NCBI RefSeq assembly: GCF_003149045.1
Contig: NZ_QGDU01000006.1
Location: 61,840-125,839, forward strand
Reading direction: 5' to 3'
Source: Fibrobacter sp. UWR4
GTDB taxonomy: Bacteria > Fibrobacterota > Fibrobacteria > Fibrobacterales > Fibrobacteraceae
Length of the DNA: 64,000 nucleotides
Below the pieces are notes generated by a model. The model did not search any database and was not told the origin of the DNA. It was given only the letters and a program-made list of their open reading frames with translations. This document shows positions 33,758-44,050 of the stretch, piece by piece. Position 1 is the first letter of the stretch. Each line of letters opens with the position of its first letter. Both the position numbers and the translations under genes were made by a program.

Positions 33758-35035
33758 CTAGAAGTTCTTGCACTGGCCCTTCCAGTTACCACGTTCGCCA
33801 ATGATGGGACCGTTGATGTACTTGCCGCTAGTGCCAACGAAGTCTGCCTTACGGAAGTCTTCGCCACCCAGGTGCCAACGCATCCAGGCAACGGTAGCAG
33901 CCATGCCGCCCCAAGGACCGGAACCGTGACCCCAGCCACATTCACCATTCTGGCATTCATTGCCCTGACCACCGGTCATCTTGATGAGGCATCCAGGAGC
34001 CTTGACGTTCGGGTTGTTGTAGTCGCCTTCGGCATTGGGACGCTCCATACCGCCTTCACCATAGACAATGGCGAAAGACTTGGAAGTGGAAATCTTGGTT
34101 GCTTCAGCATGGTTGAATGCGCCACTGTTATTCAATACTGCAGTAATCACACGGGAATCATTAATAAGCATCTGTTCGGACTGGAGACCACCCATGGAAT
34201 GGCCGGATGCACCCACCTTGGTCATGTCCAGCTTCTGGTAAAGAGGATCGCCCGGGGTATTATTCTTCTTTTCAAGCCAATCGAGAGCGGGTTTGCCGCG
34301 GCCAGTACCATCCGGAGATTCGCTGGTTGCAATCACCACGAAACCGTGAGATGCAAGACGCTTGATAAGACCTTCGTATGCAGTAGGTTCAGTACCGCCA
34401 CCGGGGCCCCACAGCACAACACCGTGCTTCTGAGTATCGGAAAGACGCTTCGGGTAAGCCAGGACGCCACCGCCGTTATCGCCAGTATGAGTCTGGTAAA
34501 CCACTTCCATGTAGTTCTTGTTTTCGTCGGTATCAGTAACCAGGAAAATACCCTTAGGAGCTTCCTGGATAGGAGCGGCGGAAGAAGAGGAAGGAACCTG
34601 TGCTACAGAGGAGCTAGAAACTGCGGGAGTGACAGCAGCACTAGAAGCCGGAGCAACAGTTGCACTGGAGGCAGGATTTACGCTTGCACTGGAAGCGGGA
34701 GTCTCTGCGGGATTATTGGAAGCAGAAGAGCCCACAGTAGGATCAACTACGGTACCCTCAGAAGGATTAACAGAAGAATCGGTAGAGGCAGAAGAGCCTA
34801 CGACAGGTTCACCTGTAATAGGATCCACAGAGGGAATGCTCGGGTCTACCGTGGGATCGATTGTAGGATCAACCGTAGGATCGACGGACGGATCTGCAGA
34901 AGCAGAAGAAGCCGGGGTAACTACCGGGTCATTATCGGTATTGGGACTAGAGGAATCGTCGCAGTTAACAAATGCAAGCGCACTTGCGAGGATGAGCCCC
35001 TTAACTGCAAAGCCCTTAAAGAATCGTGATTTCAT
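33758..35035 (-). CDS. Alpha/beta-hydrolase (esterase-like) lipoprotein with long Ser/Pro/Val linker
   Basis: A 425-residue protein. The ATG at 35035 has AGGAG 10 bases upstream and a lipobox (ALAFVNC, Cys21). Residues 25-160 are a low-complexity linker with repeats of DPTVDP and PASSAS. The catalytic domain (about 165-425) resembles chlorophyllase/PET-hydrolase-like esterases: LWGPGGG oxyanion region, nucleophile Ser in GHSMGG, and a WGHGSGPWGG segment that could carry the catalytic His. It would release ester groups such as acetyl or feruloyl from plant polysaccharide at the surface; the substrate is unproven. Single-gene unit with its own terminator. Confidence 0.8.
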   Translation of the reverse strand: MKSRFFKGFAVKGLILASALAFVNCDDSSSPNTDNDPVVTPASSASADPSVDPTVDPTIDPTVDPSIPSVDPITGEPVVGSSASTDSSVNPSEGTVVDPTVGSSASNNPAETPASSASVNPASSATVAPASSAAVTPAVSSSSVAQVPSSSSAAPIQEAPKGIFLVTDTDENKNYMEVVYQTHTGDNGGGVLAYPKRLSDTQKHGVVLWGPGGGTEPTAYEGLIKRLASHGFVVIATSESPDGTGRGKPALDWLEKKNNTPGDPLYQKLDMTKVGASGHSMGGLQSEQMLINDSRVITAVLNNSGAFNHAEATKISTSKSFAIVYGEGGMERPNAEGDYNNPNVKAPGCLIKMTGGQGNECQNGECGWGHGSGPWGGMAATVAWMRWHLGGEDFRKADFVGTSGKYINGPIIGERGNWKGQCKNF

Positions 35036-35206
35036 TTGAACTCCTGTTGTTCTTTTTTCCCATACACCTATAAAGTACCTTGTTTTAGGAGTCAAAAACA
35101 CACCTGTATACAACTTCCTGTGGACAAAATGTCAATGGGCTAAAGTTTACAAAGTGGCGAAATTCGCAAATTTTCAAGGTCTTGAATTTTACAACAACAT
35201 AACAAA

Positions 35207-35237
35207 AAAAACGCCCCGTATCAACGGAGCGCGTTTA
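35207..35237 (-). terminator. Terminator after folE
   Basis: An imperfect ACGCxCCGT/ACGGxGCGxGTT stem followed leftward by T8, 38 bp past the folE stop. Confidence 0.75.
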
Positions 35238-35274
35238 CAAGAGTCTTCGCCGACCGAACGTTCATCTATAGATT

Positions 35275-35844
35275 CTAGCGAAGACGGTCATTAATAGTGG
35301 CCATGAATTCAGCGCGGGTCTTTTCGTCGGTCTTGAAACGTCCCAAAAGCTGAGTCGTCACCATGGTAGCGCCAGGCTTCTTGATACCACGCATGGTCAT
35401 GCACATGTGGCTTGCTTCCAGCACAACGGCAACACCCTTCGGCTGCAATTCCTTCTGGATCAGTTCCGCAATCTGACGAGTCATGCGTTCCTGAATCTGG
35501 GGATAGCGGGCATAGAATTCCACCACGCGAGGAATCTTGGAAAGTCCCACTACACAATCCCCAGGAATGTAGGCAATGTGAGCCTTACCAGTAAAAGGCA
35601 AGAAATGATGTTCGCACATGCTGGCGAAGGGAATGTTAGGAACCACAATCATTTCGTCGTAGATTTCGTGGAAGCGGGTCTTGAGGATGTCTTCGGCCTT
35701 CTGTTCGCCAGAAAGGCTACTCATGACTTCGGCGTACATCTTGGCCACACGCTTGGGAGTTTCCAGCAAACCTTCGCGGTTCACATCCTCGCCCATTCCT
35801 TCAAGAATCATCTTGAAGCCGTCTTCCATCATCTTTAAGTTCAT
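35275..35844 (-). CDS. folE: GTP cyclohydrolase I FolE
   Basis: A 189-residue enzyme converting GTP to 7,8-dihydroneopterin triphosphate, the first step of folate synthesis. It shows [14 protein letters not shown], the zinc and active-site segment [37 protein letters not shown], the second Cys in [11 protein letters not shown] and the GATMVTT end. All key residues are present and the length is usual. An AGAGGG ribosome site precedes the start. It stands alone with its own terminator; folD lies elsewhere in the window. Confidence 0.97.
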   Translation of the reverse strand: MNLKMMEDGFKMILEGMGEDVNREGLLETPKRVAKMYAEVMSSLSGEQKAEDILKTRFHEIYDEMIVVPNIPFASMCEHHFLPFTGKAHIAYIPGDCVVGLSKIPRVVEFYARYPQIQERMTRQIAELIQKELQPKGVAVVLEASHMCMTMRGIKKPGATMVTTQLLGRFKTDEKTRAEFMATINDRLR

Positions 35845-35907
35845 AAATGCCCTCTAGTTATTGCGACGAACAATTTAGAAAATAGCAGCCGCTATAATTT
35901 TGAGTCT

Positions 35908-35932
35908 ATTCCGAAACGAGTTCGGAATGACG
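35908..35932. repeat. Dispersed palindromic repeat, copy 3 (stem variant)
   Basis: ATTCCGAA (35908-35915), loop ACGAG, TTCGGAAT (35921-35928), then GACG. Both arms differ from the ATGCTGA form but pair perfectly, so the stem covaries. A half-copy (ACTCATTCCGACG) follows at about 35953. Confidence 0.75.
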
Positions 35933-35972
35933 TGGGGAGGTTCGCCATCCCGACTCATTCCGACGTATGTTT

Positions 35973-38816
35973 TTACAGATTGCGGACACAAAGGGATTGT
36001 ACTAGAGGGTACAGGTCCTTGGGGCACTCCACCGTACGTTTACTCCGCAGTTTTCCGTAAGAGCCCGATAGCAGTTCAACGCAATACTGGGTATCGCTAT
36101 CCTTTTCAGTGGCGCTCCAGAAAATATTTGCATGGAATGTATTTTTCTCGTGACACTCGTCGGAGGGATTTTCGTAGGTCCATTGGATCGGATTGGTATT
36201 CATGTAGCGACTGTCTACGGGGATTTCCAGATATTTTTCGCCCATAAATTCCGTAGTGTCCGGAATGTGATATCCAGAAGGGCAGGATACGCGGGCAACA
36301 TCCCAGGTGACATATCCTTCCTGGCCACCCACCAGAGTGACGCTATTCAAATCAAGCGTCCACTCGCTATCACCGCACACACTATTCTGCTGAGCCAGAG
36401 CGCTCCAGTCCCCAACGAATTTTTCAAAACAGGCGCTTGCATCTTGCACGTCTGTAATCAGCACGTCCTTGCCGGAGGCCTTTTCACGGACGAACAAATT
36501 TGTAGAATAGAAATAGGCATCATATTTCTTGGAATTAAGCGTCACCGATTCCACGGAGATGACGTAGGCTCGCCGTTTAAACTCATAGACGACGCCATCC
36601 ATTTCCTTTACATACAGAGAATCGCTTTCGTAGATTCCCCCGGCGACATCCTTTTCTGTCATGCCTTCGGGAGGTTTCATGTCCCCGCTGAAAAACAGGT
36701 TTACCCACTGGTATTTCCCAAAAATGTAGATACAGCTGTATAGACCTGCGGCACGTTCATTCCAGTAAATGGAACCGCCCTTCACATCTTCGCAAACCCC
36801 GTACAGAGCTTCGTAATCTCTCAGGGCCGTAGCCTTGTCATCCAGCTTTTTCCAGCCATTCTTTTCGCAGGCATAGTAATCGTCACCATACTTAAACTCC
36901 TTTCCAATCAGGGAATCCACACAAAGGAGGCCATCTTCCTTTTCTGGCGGAGTCAACAAATAATCAAGTGCCACACCCCAACCATCGATATTGCAATAAT
37001 AAACGATTCCATCATAGGAAATTTTCGTGCCCACCTGATTAAGAGTACACTTGTCCTGCTTTAAAATCGGAGGAATGGAATCCCTAGAAGAAAGCCTTTC
37101 CCAGGAGGCCGCACTGGTGCTAAGCCACGGTTGTTCCGCCTTGCAAATATAGTAGAGTCCCTCATACTGCGCAATTTTGTTGTGAGACAGGTAATTGCAT
37201 TCTGTATGATAGTAAGTGGTAGGAAGAATTTCTGTCCAGCCGCTATCGGTACATACATAATAATCAAGTGCAGAAGACTTCACCATTTTATCCAGGGAAT
37301 AATCCGAACTGTATACAGAGTTTCCTGCACATACACCTAGTTCATAAGATAGGGAATCAATTTCTCGCCAGAAATAAATACCATCCCTATACACGCCGAA
37401 TTTTTCACAGCGAACATAGGAACTATCCAGCGGGAAGCGTTTTTTATCCAGAGTTCCTTCACAACGTCCTAGCTCACGAGCCGCACTAGCATCCCTATAG
37501 AGAAAATCCTTGTGAAGGTAAAGAGTGTCGGACTTGTCCTGAAAATCGGAGTCCTTAAATTCCTTGGACCACACGCAATCATTTTCGGAACAGAGGCAAG
37601 CCCACAAGGAACTGTCCTCATACGAAAGCCACTGCACTCCATTTTCAGGATGAAGCCTGCTGCATCTGCCATGGAAAACAGTCATTTTGTCGGCACCATC
37701 TTCTGACAAAATCCACATGGAGGATTTCCTTTCACAACGGAATACGCGATCCCCTATATGTGCCAGATTGGATTGCGAATTGCGACAAATCCCCAAGGTG
37801 TCTTCCATGACATTCCAGACTCGCCAATATCCCCACAAGCTGCACAGGCTGGCCTCGTCATCTTTGACAAGCCTTACTCCATCATACTGGCTGTATTTAT
37901 TCCTGAGGGCAATAATGGTTTCCGTGCTGACACTTTTCCCGAGAGTATCGTTATACACCTTATTAAAGAGCTTTGTTCTCCTTGCAAATGTTTCCAGATA
38001 CTTGGATTCCCTCAGTCCTTTTGATGTAAAGGACCAGCCGGAATCCGGAATCATGGATTTAAACAGTGCGTCTGCCAATTTCGCCTGCTCAATAGAATCC
38101 ATCAGGACGCCCTTTGCAATCCGTTCGCGCAAGTTTTTAAAATCGCTATAGAAAACAGAATCCGATACAAAGTAGCGGCAAAAATAGTAAGGTACCCCAT
38201 GTTCCAAGGACTGTTCTACACCTTGGTAGAGTGCAGCATTAAAAACAGCGTAACCCGTTTCATCATCATAACCCATGCCTTTCAAAATTTCCTGGAGAGC
38301 CTGTTGGCGGGCATCCCTAAAAGACAGTTTCTTATCCTTCATCAGGATTGTCATTCGATCAAAGGCGAGAGCGGCAACTAAATCCTGGGCGCTACCGTTA
38401 TCTTTGAGGAATGTGGTGGCTGTAGGTTCAGTGACATCTGCATATTGGGAAAATTCCATGGTCTTGGAAGAGCCTTCCATAGGGAACAACGTCACAATCT
38501 TTAGGTAGGGCGAAGCTAGATCTTTCCCCTCAAAATAGAAGTACGTATTGGCTTTATAATTGACACTGACGGAAGGACTATCCTTCAGTTCCATTTCCAA
38601 CGTATCCACAGGATTCAAGTCATAATCCAGCGTAATGGCAAGGACCTGCTTTGGAACCATGCCTCGTAAATAGGACACGTTTCCCTGAAATTCCGCTTCG
38701 GAGAAATATTTACCGTCTGCAGTATAGTGACCCACAACCTTTTCACCGTCATCGGAGCAGGAGGCAAGAATCAGCGAGAGAATTCCAACTGCGATAAAAA
38801 AGAACTTCCTGTACAT
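35973..38816 (-). CDS. Large FISUMP-domain lipoprotein (array member 5)
   Basis: A 947-residue lipoprotein (LILASC, Cys20). The N-terminal domain shared by the array starts EKVVGHYTADGKYFS and includes LASPYLKIV and SDSVFYSDFKNLRERI. The middle (about 330-760) has roughly ten modules of 40-60 residues each built round a YYxC...W core, for example DYYVCTDSGW, VYYCNIDGW, DYYACEKNGW. The end is a FISUMP domain (CPSGYHIPDTTEF, NIFWSATEKDSDTQYC, VECPKDLYPLVQSLC). Function is unknown; anchored display of a Cys-linked modular rod on the cell surface is a reasonable picture. Last gene of the five-gene array, 6 bp after member 4. Confidence 0.8.
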   Translation of the reverse strand: MYRKFFFIAVGILSLILASCSDDGEKVVGHYTADGKYFSEAEFQGNVSYLRGMVPKQVLAITLDYDLNPVDTLEMELKDSPSVSVNYKANTYFYFEGKDLASPYLKIVTLFPMEGSSKTMEFSQYADVTEPTATTFLKDNGSAQDLVAALAFDRMTILMKDKKLSFRDARQQALQEILKGMGYDDETGYAVFNAALYQGVEQSLEHGVPYYFCRYFVSDSVFYSDFKNLRERIAKGVLMDSIEQAKLADALFKSMIPDSGWSFTSKGLRESKYLETFARRTKLFNKVYNDTLGKSVSTETIIALRNKYSQYDGVRLVKDDEASLCSLWGYWRVWNVMEDTLGICRNSQSNLAHIGDRVFRCERKSSMWILSEDGADKMTVFHGRCSRLHPENGVQWLSYEDSSLWACLCSENDCVWSKEFKDSDFQDKSDTLYLHKDFLYRDASAARELGRCEGTLDKKRFPLDSSYVRCEKFGVYRDGIYFWREIDSLSYELGVCAGNSVYSSDYSLDKMVKSSALDYYVCTDSGWTEILPTTYYHTECNYLSHNKIAQYEGLYYICKAEQPWLSTSAASWERLSSRDSIPPILKQDKCTLNQVGTKISYDGIVYYCNIDGWGVALDYLLTPPEKEDGLLCVDSLIGKEFKYGDDYYACEKNGWKKLDDKATALRDYEALYGVCEDVKGGSIYWNERAAGLYSCIYIFGKYQWVNLFFSGDMKPPEGMTEKDVAGGIYESDSLYVKEMDGVVYEFKRRAYVISVESVTLNSKKYDAYFYSTNLFVREKASGKDVLITDVQDASACFEKFVGDWSALAQQNSVCGDSEWTLDLNSVTLVGGQEGYVTWDVARVSCPSGYHIPDTTEFMGEKYLEIPVDSRYMNTNPIQWTYENPSDECHEKNTFHANIFWSATEKDSDTQYCVELLSGSYGKLRSKRTVECPKDLYPLVQSLCVRNL

Positions 38817-38822
38817 AAACTA

Positions 38823-41588
38823 CTAATCCTTCACGCACACAACCTGCACCATGGGGAACAAATCCTTGGGGCATTCTACAATCTGCATCTTGAAATATTC
38901 ATCATCTGTGCGATTAGCCTGCTCTGCACAGTAGTGGGTTGTTTCATCCTTTTCGTCGCTGGTCCAGAAGATGTTGTAATACATATTGACCACAGAACGG
39001 CAATCATTATACAGATCTCCTCGGCCAACCGTAATGGGATTATCATTTCTGTTCTGAGAATAACCAAGGACGGTTCCATCTGTGGTGTTATGATCTCCCA
39101 TATAACGCAAGTAATCCTCCAACATGAATTCCTCGGAACTGGGAACATGGAAACCCGCAGGACAGAAGGTACTAGCCTTCTCCCAGGTCACGTAGGATTC
39201 TGGAGAAAAATCATAAATCGCCAAATACCACATTTGAGCTTCATTGCGTTCGCCGCATTGGCTCGTCTCACGAACACGGGTCTTCCATTGAGCGTAAAAA
39301 TCGTCAAAGCTTTCACTTTTCTCCGTTGTGTTAGTCAAGTCGACTTTAACCTTATCGGAACCCTTCAGGGCATGTACAAACAGATGATTGTTATAAAAAT
39401 AGGATCCATATTCCGTCTCCCCTATTATCATCCTGTAATTCAGCAAATTCGATCCATCGGTTTTCAGGAGATAGGTCATCTCCCCAATATCCACCTGATA
39501 GGTATTGTTGCTAATGAATTTTCCCTTGGGCAGTTCCTGGATCAATTCCTCCGGGAACTGGTAAGGAGAAATGGGAAGTTTCATTTCTTTCCAGCCCCAG
39601 CTTGAACAACCAATTACACCTTCTACCTTATCACTTAAATAAACGGATGTTCCCACCGTCTCGCTACATTTACCCGCTTTCAAGGCAACATCATAGGCAG
39701 CCTCCTGCTGAGCGGTATACATTTTCCAGCTCCAATGGGCCGCAGTATCACACTGAAAATATCCATCGTCATAAATCAGGGTGGAATCATGAAATTCCGC
39801 ATTGCAGAGATGTCCATCCTTTACGGGAGATGTCAGGAGACTGTCGGGAGCCACAATCCATACGGAATCTGCGCAGACATACACCGTACTGTCATACTGT
39901 CTCATCAGACCGGAATAGTACCCGTCACAGCGAATATTCTGGATGGTGGGCGGGTTAGCTTCTTCCTCGGAAAGGACTTTCCAGTCCCCATAACCACTCC
40001 AGCAATTTCCAGAACAGCCCGGTATGCACATGTAATAAGTGCTATCGCAGAATACAACTTCTCTGCCATGGCTTGAATTACAGACATTCCCGTAATACTC
40101 CGGAGGATCAACCACCTTCCATTTGGAATAACCTTCATACTTCACGTACCTTCCGTCGGGAAGAACCCCCACCTGACCAACCGTAGCGTCACTGGGCATC
40201 CAGAATTCTTCGTAACTGATGGATTCCCACATACCCCAAGTGCTGTTGCAACGAACATAAGTAGAATCGTCCAGCTGGAACTTCTTGCCTTCATTCTCGG
40301 AGCCAATCTCGCATTCTCCAAAGGCATAAACCGCTCTAGCCACAAATTCCTCGCGGAGGGCAGTTGAATTGGACGAATCCGTCGTAGGTTCATATTCCGT
40401 CCAGCCGCAATGAGCATCCGATTCGCAGTGGCAATGGTACATGGTATCCTGATAGACGCGTACTCTGGAGGTATTGCTATGGCGATCGCATACACCGTAG
40501 AGATAGCTTAGGATAGTATCTCTTTCGCTGGTCTTTTGCCAGATGTACGAATCCTTGGCGCAAACATAGTAATCATCCTTATACTGCTTGATATGAGAGC
40601 TGTCATACAGACATATACCTATGGAATCTTCCAGAGGAGAGACCAGGCGCCACATGGTCCAGGATAGGGAGGAAATATACCTTTCTTTATGGCCATCCCG
40701 CAAGAAATGTCTACCATCAAAATCGCTTTTCTCGTTCTGAACTGTCTGAAGAGACCCGATGGAATCCGAATTCCGATACATGTGAGTTCCATACACTTCA
40801 TCCCATAGAATTGCATAAGTGTCAGTGATCTTATCCATCAAGCTATCACGGGCACTCATCTTATAGTCATCGCCAGAATCGGAAATTTTCATCTGGAAAC
40901 GGAGGGCGTCATCGGCCACATGGAGCTTTATGGCGGAGTCCAGCAATTCACCCTTTTGATAACGTTTCTTCAATTCTTCAAAATCGCTGTAGAATACAGA
41001 ATCGGATTCAAAATAGCGGCAATAGAAATAGGGCAGCAGAGGATCGACGGTAGAACCATAAACCATCCCGAACGCGGCTTTCAATTCCGATTCCGCAAGA
41101 GTTTTCGCATCCTCATACTTGAATCCTTCCTTTTTCATCAGATAGGTTTCCCGTTCAAAAGCTAGTGCACCTACCAAATGCTGAAGCTGAGCATATCCGC
41201 CGACGACGTTCAGATACTGACAAAATTCCATATCTACCCCATCCTCAGAAAAAATGGAAACCACCTTCACTAAAGGGGATTCCAAATACAGGGGCTCCGA
41301 ACGGAAAGAATAGCTATAGGAACTCCCCACTCCTCCTATAGAGATTATACCTCCCTTTACGGGCAATTCTATCATATCAATGGAATCCAGGTCACTGTTT
41401 AACAGCACTAGACGTACGCCCGTTGGAGTCATCGTGCTTGCATATTCTACAGCCCCCTGCACAATCGCAGGAGAAAATGCCGTTCCATTTTCATCAAAGC
41501 GGGCGATAACCGTCTCCTCCCCTTCCGAACAAGAGATAAGACAAAGCCCGAATAACAAGAGCATAATTAAAAAAAACGTCCTAATCAT
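38823..41588 (-). CDS. Large FISUMP-domain lipoprotein (array member 4)
   Basis: A 921-residue lipoprotein (LCLISC, Cys20) built like member 5. The N-terminal domain begins ETVIARFDENGTAFSP and carries LESPLVKVV and SDSVFYSDFEELKKRY. The YYxC/W modules (DYYVCAKDSYIW, TYYMCIPGCSGNCW, TVYVCADSVW, GYFQCDTAAHW) occupy about 330-680. The C-terminal FISUMP domain includes CPAGFHVPSSEEF, NIFWTSDEKDETTHYC and VECPKDLFPMVQVVC. Many paired cysteines suggest disulfides, fitting a DsbD-supplied envelope. It lies 19 bp after member 3. No function is known to me. Confidence 0.8.
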   Translation of the reverse strand: MIRTFFLIMLLLFGLCLISCSEGEETVIARFDENGTAFSPAIVQGAVEYASTMTPTGVRLVLLNSDLDSIDMIELPVKGGIISIGGVGSSYSYSFRSEPLYLESPLVKVVSIFSEDGVDMEFCQYLNVVGGYAQLQHLVGALAFERETYLMKKEGFKYEDAKTLAESELKAAFGMVYGSTVDPLLPYFYCRYFESDSVFYSDFEELKKRYQKGELLDSAIKLHVADDALRFQMKISDSGDDYKMSARDSLMDKITDTYAILWDEVYGTHMYRNSDSIGSLQTVQNEKSDFDGRHFLRDGHKERYISSLSWTMWRLVSPLEDSIGICLYDSSHIKQYKDDYYVCAKDSYIWQKTSERDTILSYLYGVCDRHSNTSRVRVYQDTMYHCHCESDAHCGWTEYEPTTDSSNSTALREEFVARAVYAFGECEIGSENEGKKFQLDDSTYVRCNSTWGMWESISYEEFWMPSDATVGQVGVLPDGRYVKYEGYSKWKVVDPPEYYGNVCNSSHGREVVFCDSTYYMCIPGCSGNCWSGYGDWKVLSEEEANPPTIQNIRCDGYYSGLMRQYDSTVYVCADSVWIVAPDSLLTSPVKDGHLCNAEFHDSTLIYDDGYFQCDTAAHWSWKMYTAQQEAAYDVALKAGKCSETVGTSVYLSDKVEGVIGCSSWGWKEMKLPISPYQFPEELIQELPKGKFISNNTYQVDIGEMTYLLKTDGSNLLNYRMIIGETEYGSYFYNNHLFVHALKGSDKVKVDLTNTTEKSESFDDFYAQWKTRVRETSQCGERNEAQMWYLAIYDFSPESYVTWEKASTFCPAGFHVPSSEEFMLEDYLRYMGDHNTTDGTVLGYSQNRNDNPITVGRGDLYNDCRSVVNMYYNIFWTSDEKDETTHYCAEQANRTDDEYFKMQIVECPKDLFPMVQVVCVKD

Positions 41589-41607
41589 AAACTACAGAAC
41601 CTCTCAT

Positions 41608-44046
41608 TTAATCAGCCGTCATTTCTCGCCAGCCAAGTTGATAATCACACTTATAATGAACGCCATCCACAATGATTTCTTTGCCATTCATCCTAAAGTT
41701 TCCATGATTGCAGGCAACACCATTCTTGATTTCTACATCCTCCAGAATTCGCCACTTATAATTACGTCCATCACATACATAGTAATCATCATTCAACTGT
41801 CTAACAGAATCAACGTTTACCGCAACGCAAGCTAAGCCATCGATAAACTCATCCGCATCCATTTTACGCCAGCCATTACGATAATCACACATATAGAAGT
41901 CGGATCCCTTAGAGATAATCTGTTCTTTTACACTTTGGTTTCCGTAATTACAGACCTTTCCATCAATCACTTCGTTTTCATTCAATGCGCGCCATCTCAT
42001 ATTGCGACCGTCACATACATAGTAGACATCGTCCAACTTGTTGACATCATCCACAACTTGATCAAAACAACGAGCACCCTCAAGAACTTCGTTTTCTTCG
42101 GTTTCTCGCCAGCCCCGAGAGGAGCACAAGTAATAGACGCCGTCCTGCAATTCGAGGACATCCCTTGTCTTGCTAGTGCAGGGAATTCCATTTACAATCT
42201 CTTCCGCGGACATCTTACGCCATCGGCGATTTCTGCAAACATAATAGTCATCACCAAATTTTTCCACAGAATCCTGAATACTGTTTGTACAGAAATGTCC
42301 TATAGAATCCGGCGGCATCACAAGACTATCGGGAGCAACCTTCCAATTACGAGTATCGCCGTCTTCCAGGCACACATAGAAAATATCATCGTATTTTTTT
42401 AGGGTATACAGCAAAAAGCACGTTTGTTCATCCTTCACAGGCGGCAGAACATCCTCATCGGGAATACGACGCCATTTCCCATACGATCCCATAGTCAGTC
42501 CAAAGGCCTCGCAGAGAAAATACTGGTCTCCCCCGTTCACTTCATAATGCACTATTTCGCCCGGGTTAGCACCCATACATGAATGATTATAATATTGAGG
42601 AGCCTGGATTTCTTGCCAGCAATTTAAAACCGGCAAGCAACCATTTGTTTTGGTGCGTACATAGAATCTTCCATCCGGAAGTTCCGCATATTCATCCTCC
42701 TTGCCGCTGCTGGGCAAGTAATATTCTTCATAGCTGATGCGATGCCATACAGTCCACCGGGTATTGGAAACCTTCGTTTGCATTTCAGTACAGCCCACAA
42801 AAATGGAATCTTCTAAAATTCTCTTGTTGTCCGGAAACAAATCCATGGAACAAGGGCCAAATTCTGTAGTAGCCCGATTTTCAATTTCCGCTTCCTCAAG
42901 GCTTGCCCAATAGGTCAAATCCGATTTCGTGAAGGAATCCATCCAGGTTTCATTATGGCATAGATAATCTACACCATTGGAAGATCTAATACGTTCTGTA
43001 TTTCTTTCACATTTTCCCATCGCCGTCGTAAGCCATTCACTAACGCCTATTTCCATCCATGTACTAGAACCCACATTACACTTGTAATATTTTCCGTCAG
43101 TTTGTGCATAGGACACATCAAGCTTATAGCACACCCCAATGGATTTTTCCAGCGAGGAAACCGTTCGCCAGCCTTCATCATAAATCCAGGTTTCCCCATA
43201 AAATTTTCCCTCTTTTGCGTCAATGAAAACAACGCTTCCCTTGTGAGGATTGAGGAGCGTATCCAAGGGGAGCTGATAGCCAGCCTGATAAAAAGCCATT
43301 TCAGGATCCTTATATCGCAAGCTTCCTTGACGAGACAAATCATATATTTCATCGGCAATACGAATCTTGATGGAATCACTTAAGCAATCATGATTCCTGA
43401 GATAATGCCTTAATTTTTTGAACTCATCGTAGAATACAGAATCAGGAGCTTCCCAAAGACAATAGAGATAGGCATTGTCATCCGCCTGATTTTTCAGGGC
43501 ACTGAATAAGGAAGGATTATAAAGTTTACCGTTAAGGGCAAACACCTTTTCCATTTCTTCCAGGACATCCCTTCGGACGTCCTTCAATCTACCCTTACTT
43601 TCCTTATACAGTCGTTCAATTCTTTCCGCAGAAATTGCACTGAGAAGATTAAGTTCTGGATCATCCTCATTTGTAATATCCACATAGTGGGTAAACTCCA
43701 TCATCTTACTGGATTTTTCCATATCAACAAACAGATGGACTTCCACATAGGGAGAACCCAACTCCTTGTTACTGAAGGAAACACTAATTGAATTACCATA
43801 CCCGCCTATTTCAGCATCAAAAGTGTCCTTGGGGGTCAAGCCATAATCCAGAGAAACGATTTTCGCTTTCTTCACGGTCCTATAGGGTAAGGAAAACTTC
43901 ACCTTTCCACGATAGGAGCCTGGTGAATATCGGACGCCTTCTTCGTTAAAGCGCTCCAAGACAACTTCTTCAACTCCGGAGCTACTTTCTAAGAAGCAGC
44001 CGGCCATGAAAAGCGCAGCGAGTAAAATGACAACCAAATTCTTCAT
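41608..44046 (-). CDS. Large repeat lipoprotein without FISUMP domain (array member 3)
   Basis: An 812-residue lipoprotein (LFMAGC, Cys17). The ATG at 44046 has AAGGA upstream; an earlier frame start at 44064 would overlap member 2. The N-terminal array domain is present (EVVLERFNEEGVRYSP, LGSPYVEVHLF, PDSVFYDEFKKL). The C-terminal 205 residues are five tandem W-to-W repeats of 37-41 residues with a fixed Cys and YYxC core (YYVCDGRNMRW, FYMCDYRNGW, YYVCDGRNYKW, HYKCDYQLGW). The last four form two copies of an 80-residue (240-bp) pair. The protein ends in the sixth repeat start, with no FISUMP domain. It follows member 2 by 4 bp. Confidence 0.78.
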   Translation of the reverse strand: MKNLVVILLAALFMAGCFLESSSGVEEVVLERFNEEGVRYSPGSYRGKVKFSLPYRTVKKAKIVSLDYGLTPKDTFDAEIGGYGNSISVSFSNKELGSPYVEVHLFVDMEKSSKMMEFTHYVDITNEDDPELNLLSAISAERIERLYKESKGRLKDVRRDVLEEMEKVFALNGKLYNPSLFSALKNQADDNAYLYCLWEAPDSVFYDEFKKLRHYLRNHDCLSDSIKIRIADEIYDLSRQGSLRYKDPEMAFYQAGYQLPLDTLLNPHKGSVVFIDAKEGKFYGETWIYDEGWRTVSSLEKSIGVCYKLDVSYAQTDGKYYKCNVGSSTWMEIGVSEWLTTAMGKCERNTERIRSSNGVDYLCHNETWMDSFTKSDLTYWASLEEAEIENRATTEFGPCSMDLFPDNKRILEDSIFVGCTEMQTKVSNTRWTVWHRISYEEYYLPSSGKEDEYAELPDGRFYVRTKTNGCLPVLNCWQEIQAPQYYNHSCMGANPGEIVHYEVNGGDQYFLCEAFGLTMGSYGKWRRIPDEDVLPPVKDEQTCFLLYTLKKYDDIFYVCLEDGDTRNWKVAPDSLVMPPDSIGHFCTNSIQDSVEKFGDDYYVCRNRRWRKMSAEEIVNGIPCTSKTRDVLELQDGVYYLCSSRGWRETEENEVLEGARCFDQVVDDVNKLDDVYYVCDGRNMRWRALNENEVIDGKVCNYGNQSVKEQIISKGSDFYMCDYRNGWRKMDADEFIDGLACVAVNVDSVRQLNDDYYVCDGRNYKWRILEDVEIKNGVACNHGNFRMNGKEIIVDGVHYKCDYQLGWREMTAD
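41632..42111 (-). repeat. Two-copy 240-bp coding repeat
   Basis: 41632-41871 and 41872-42111 each encode an alpha-type (39-residue) then beta-type (41-residue) W/C repeat. The pairs align residue for residue (VYYVCDGRNMRW with DYYVCDGRNYKW; NYGN with NHGN), indicating duplication of a pair, not of single units. Confidence 0.8.
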
Positions 44047-44050
44047 GTCC

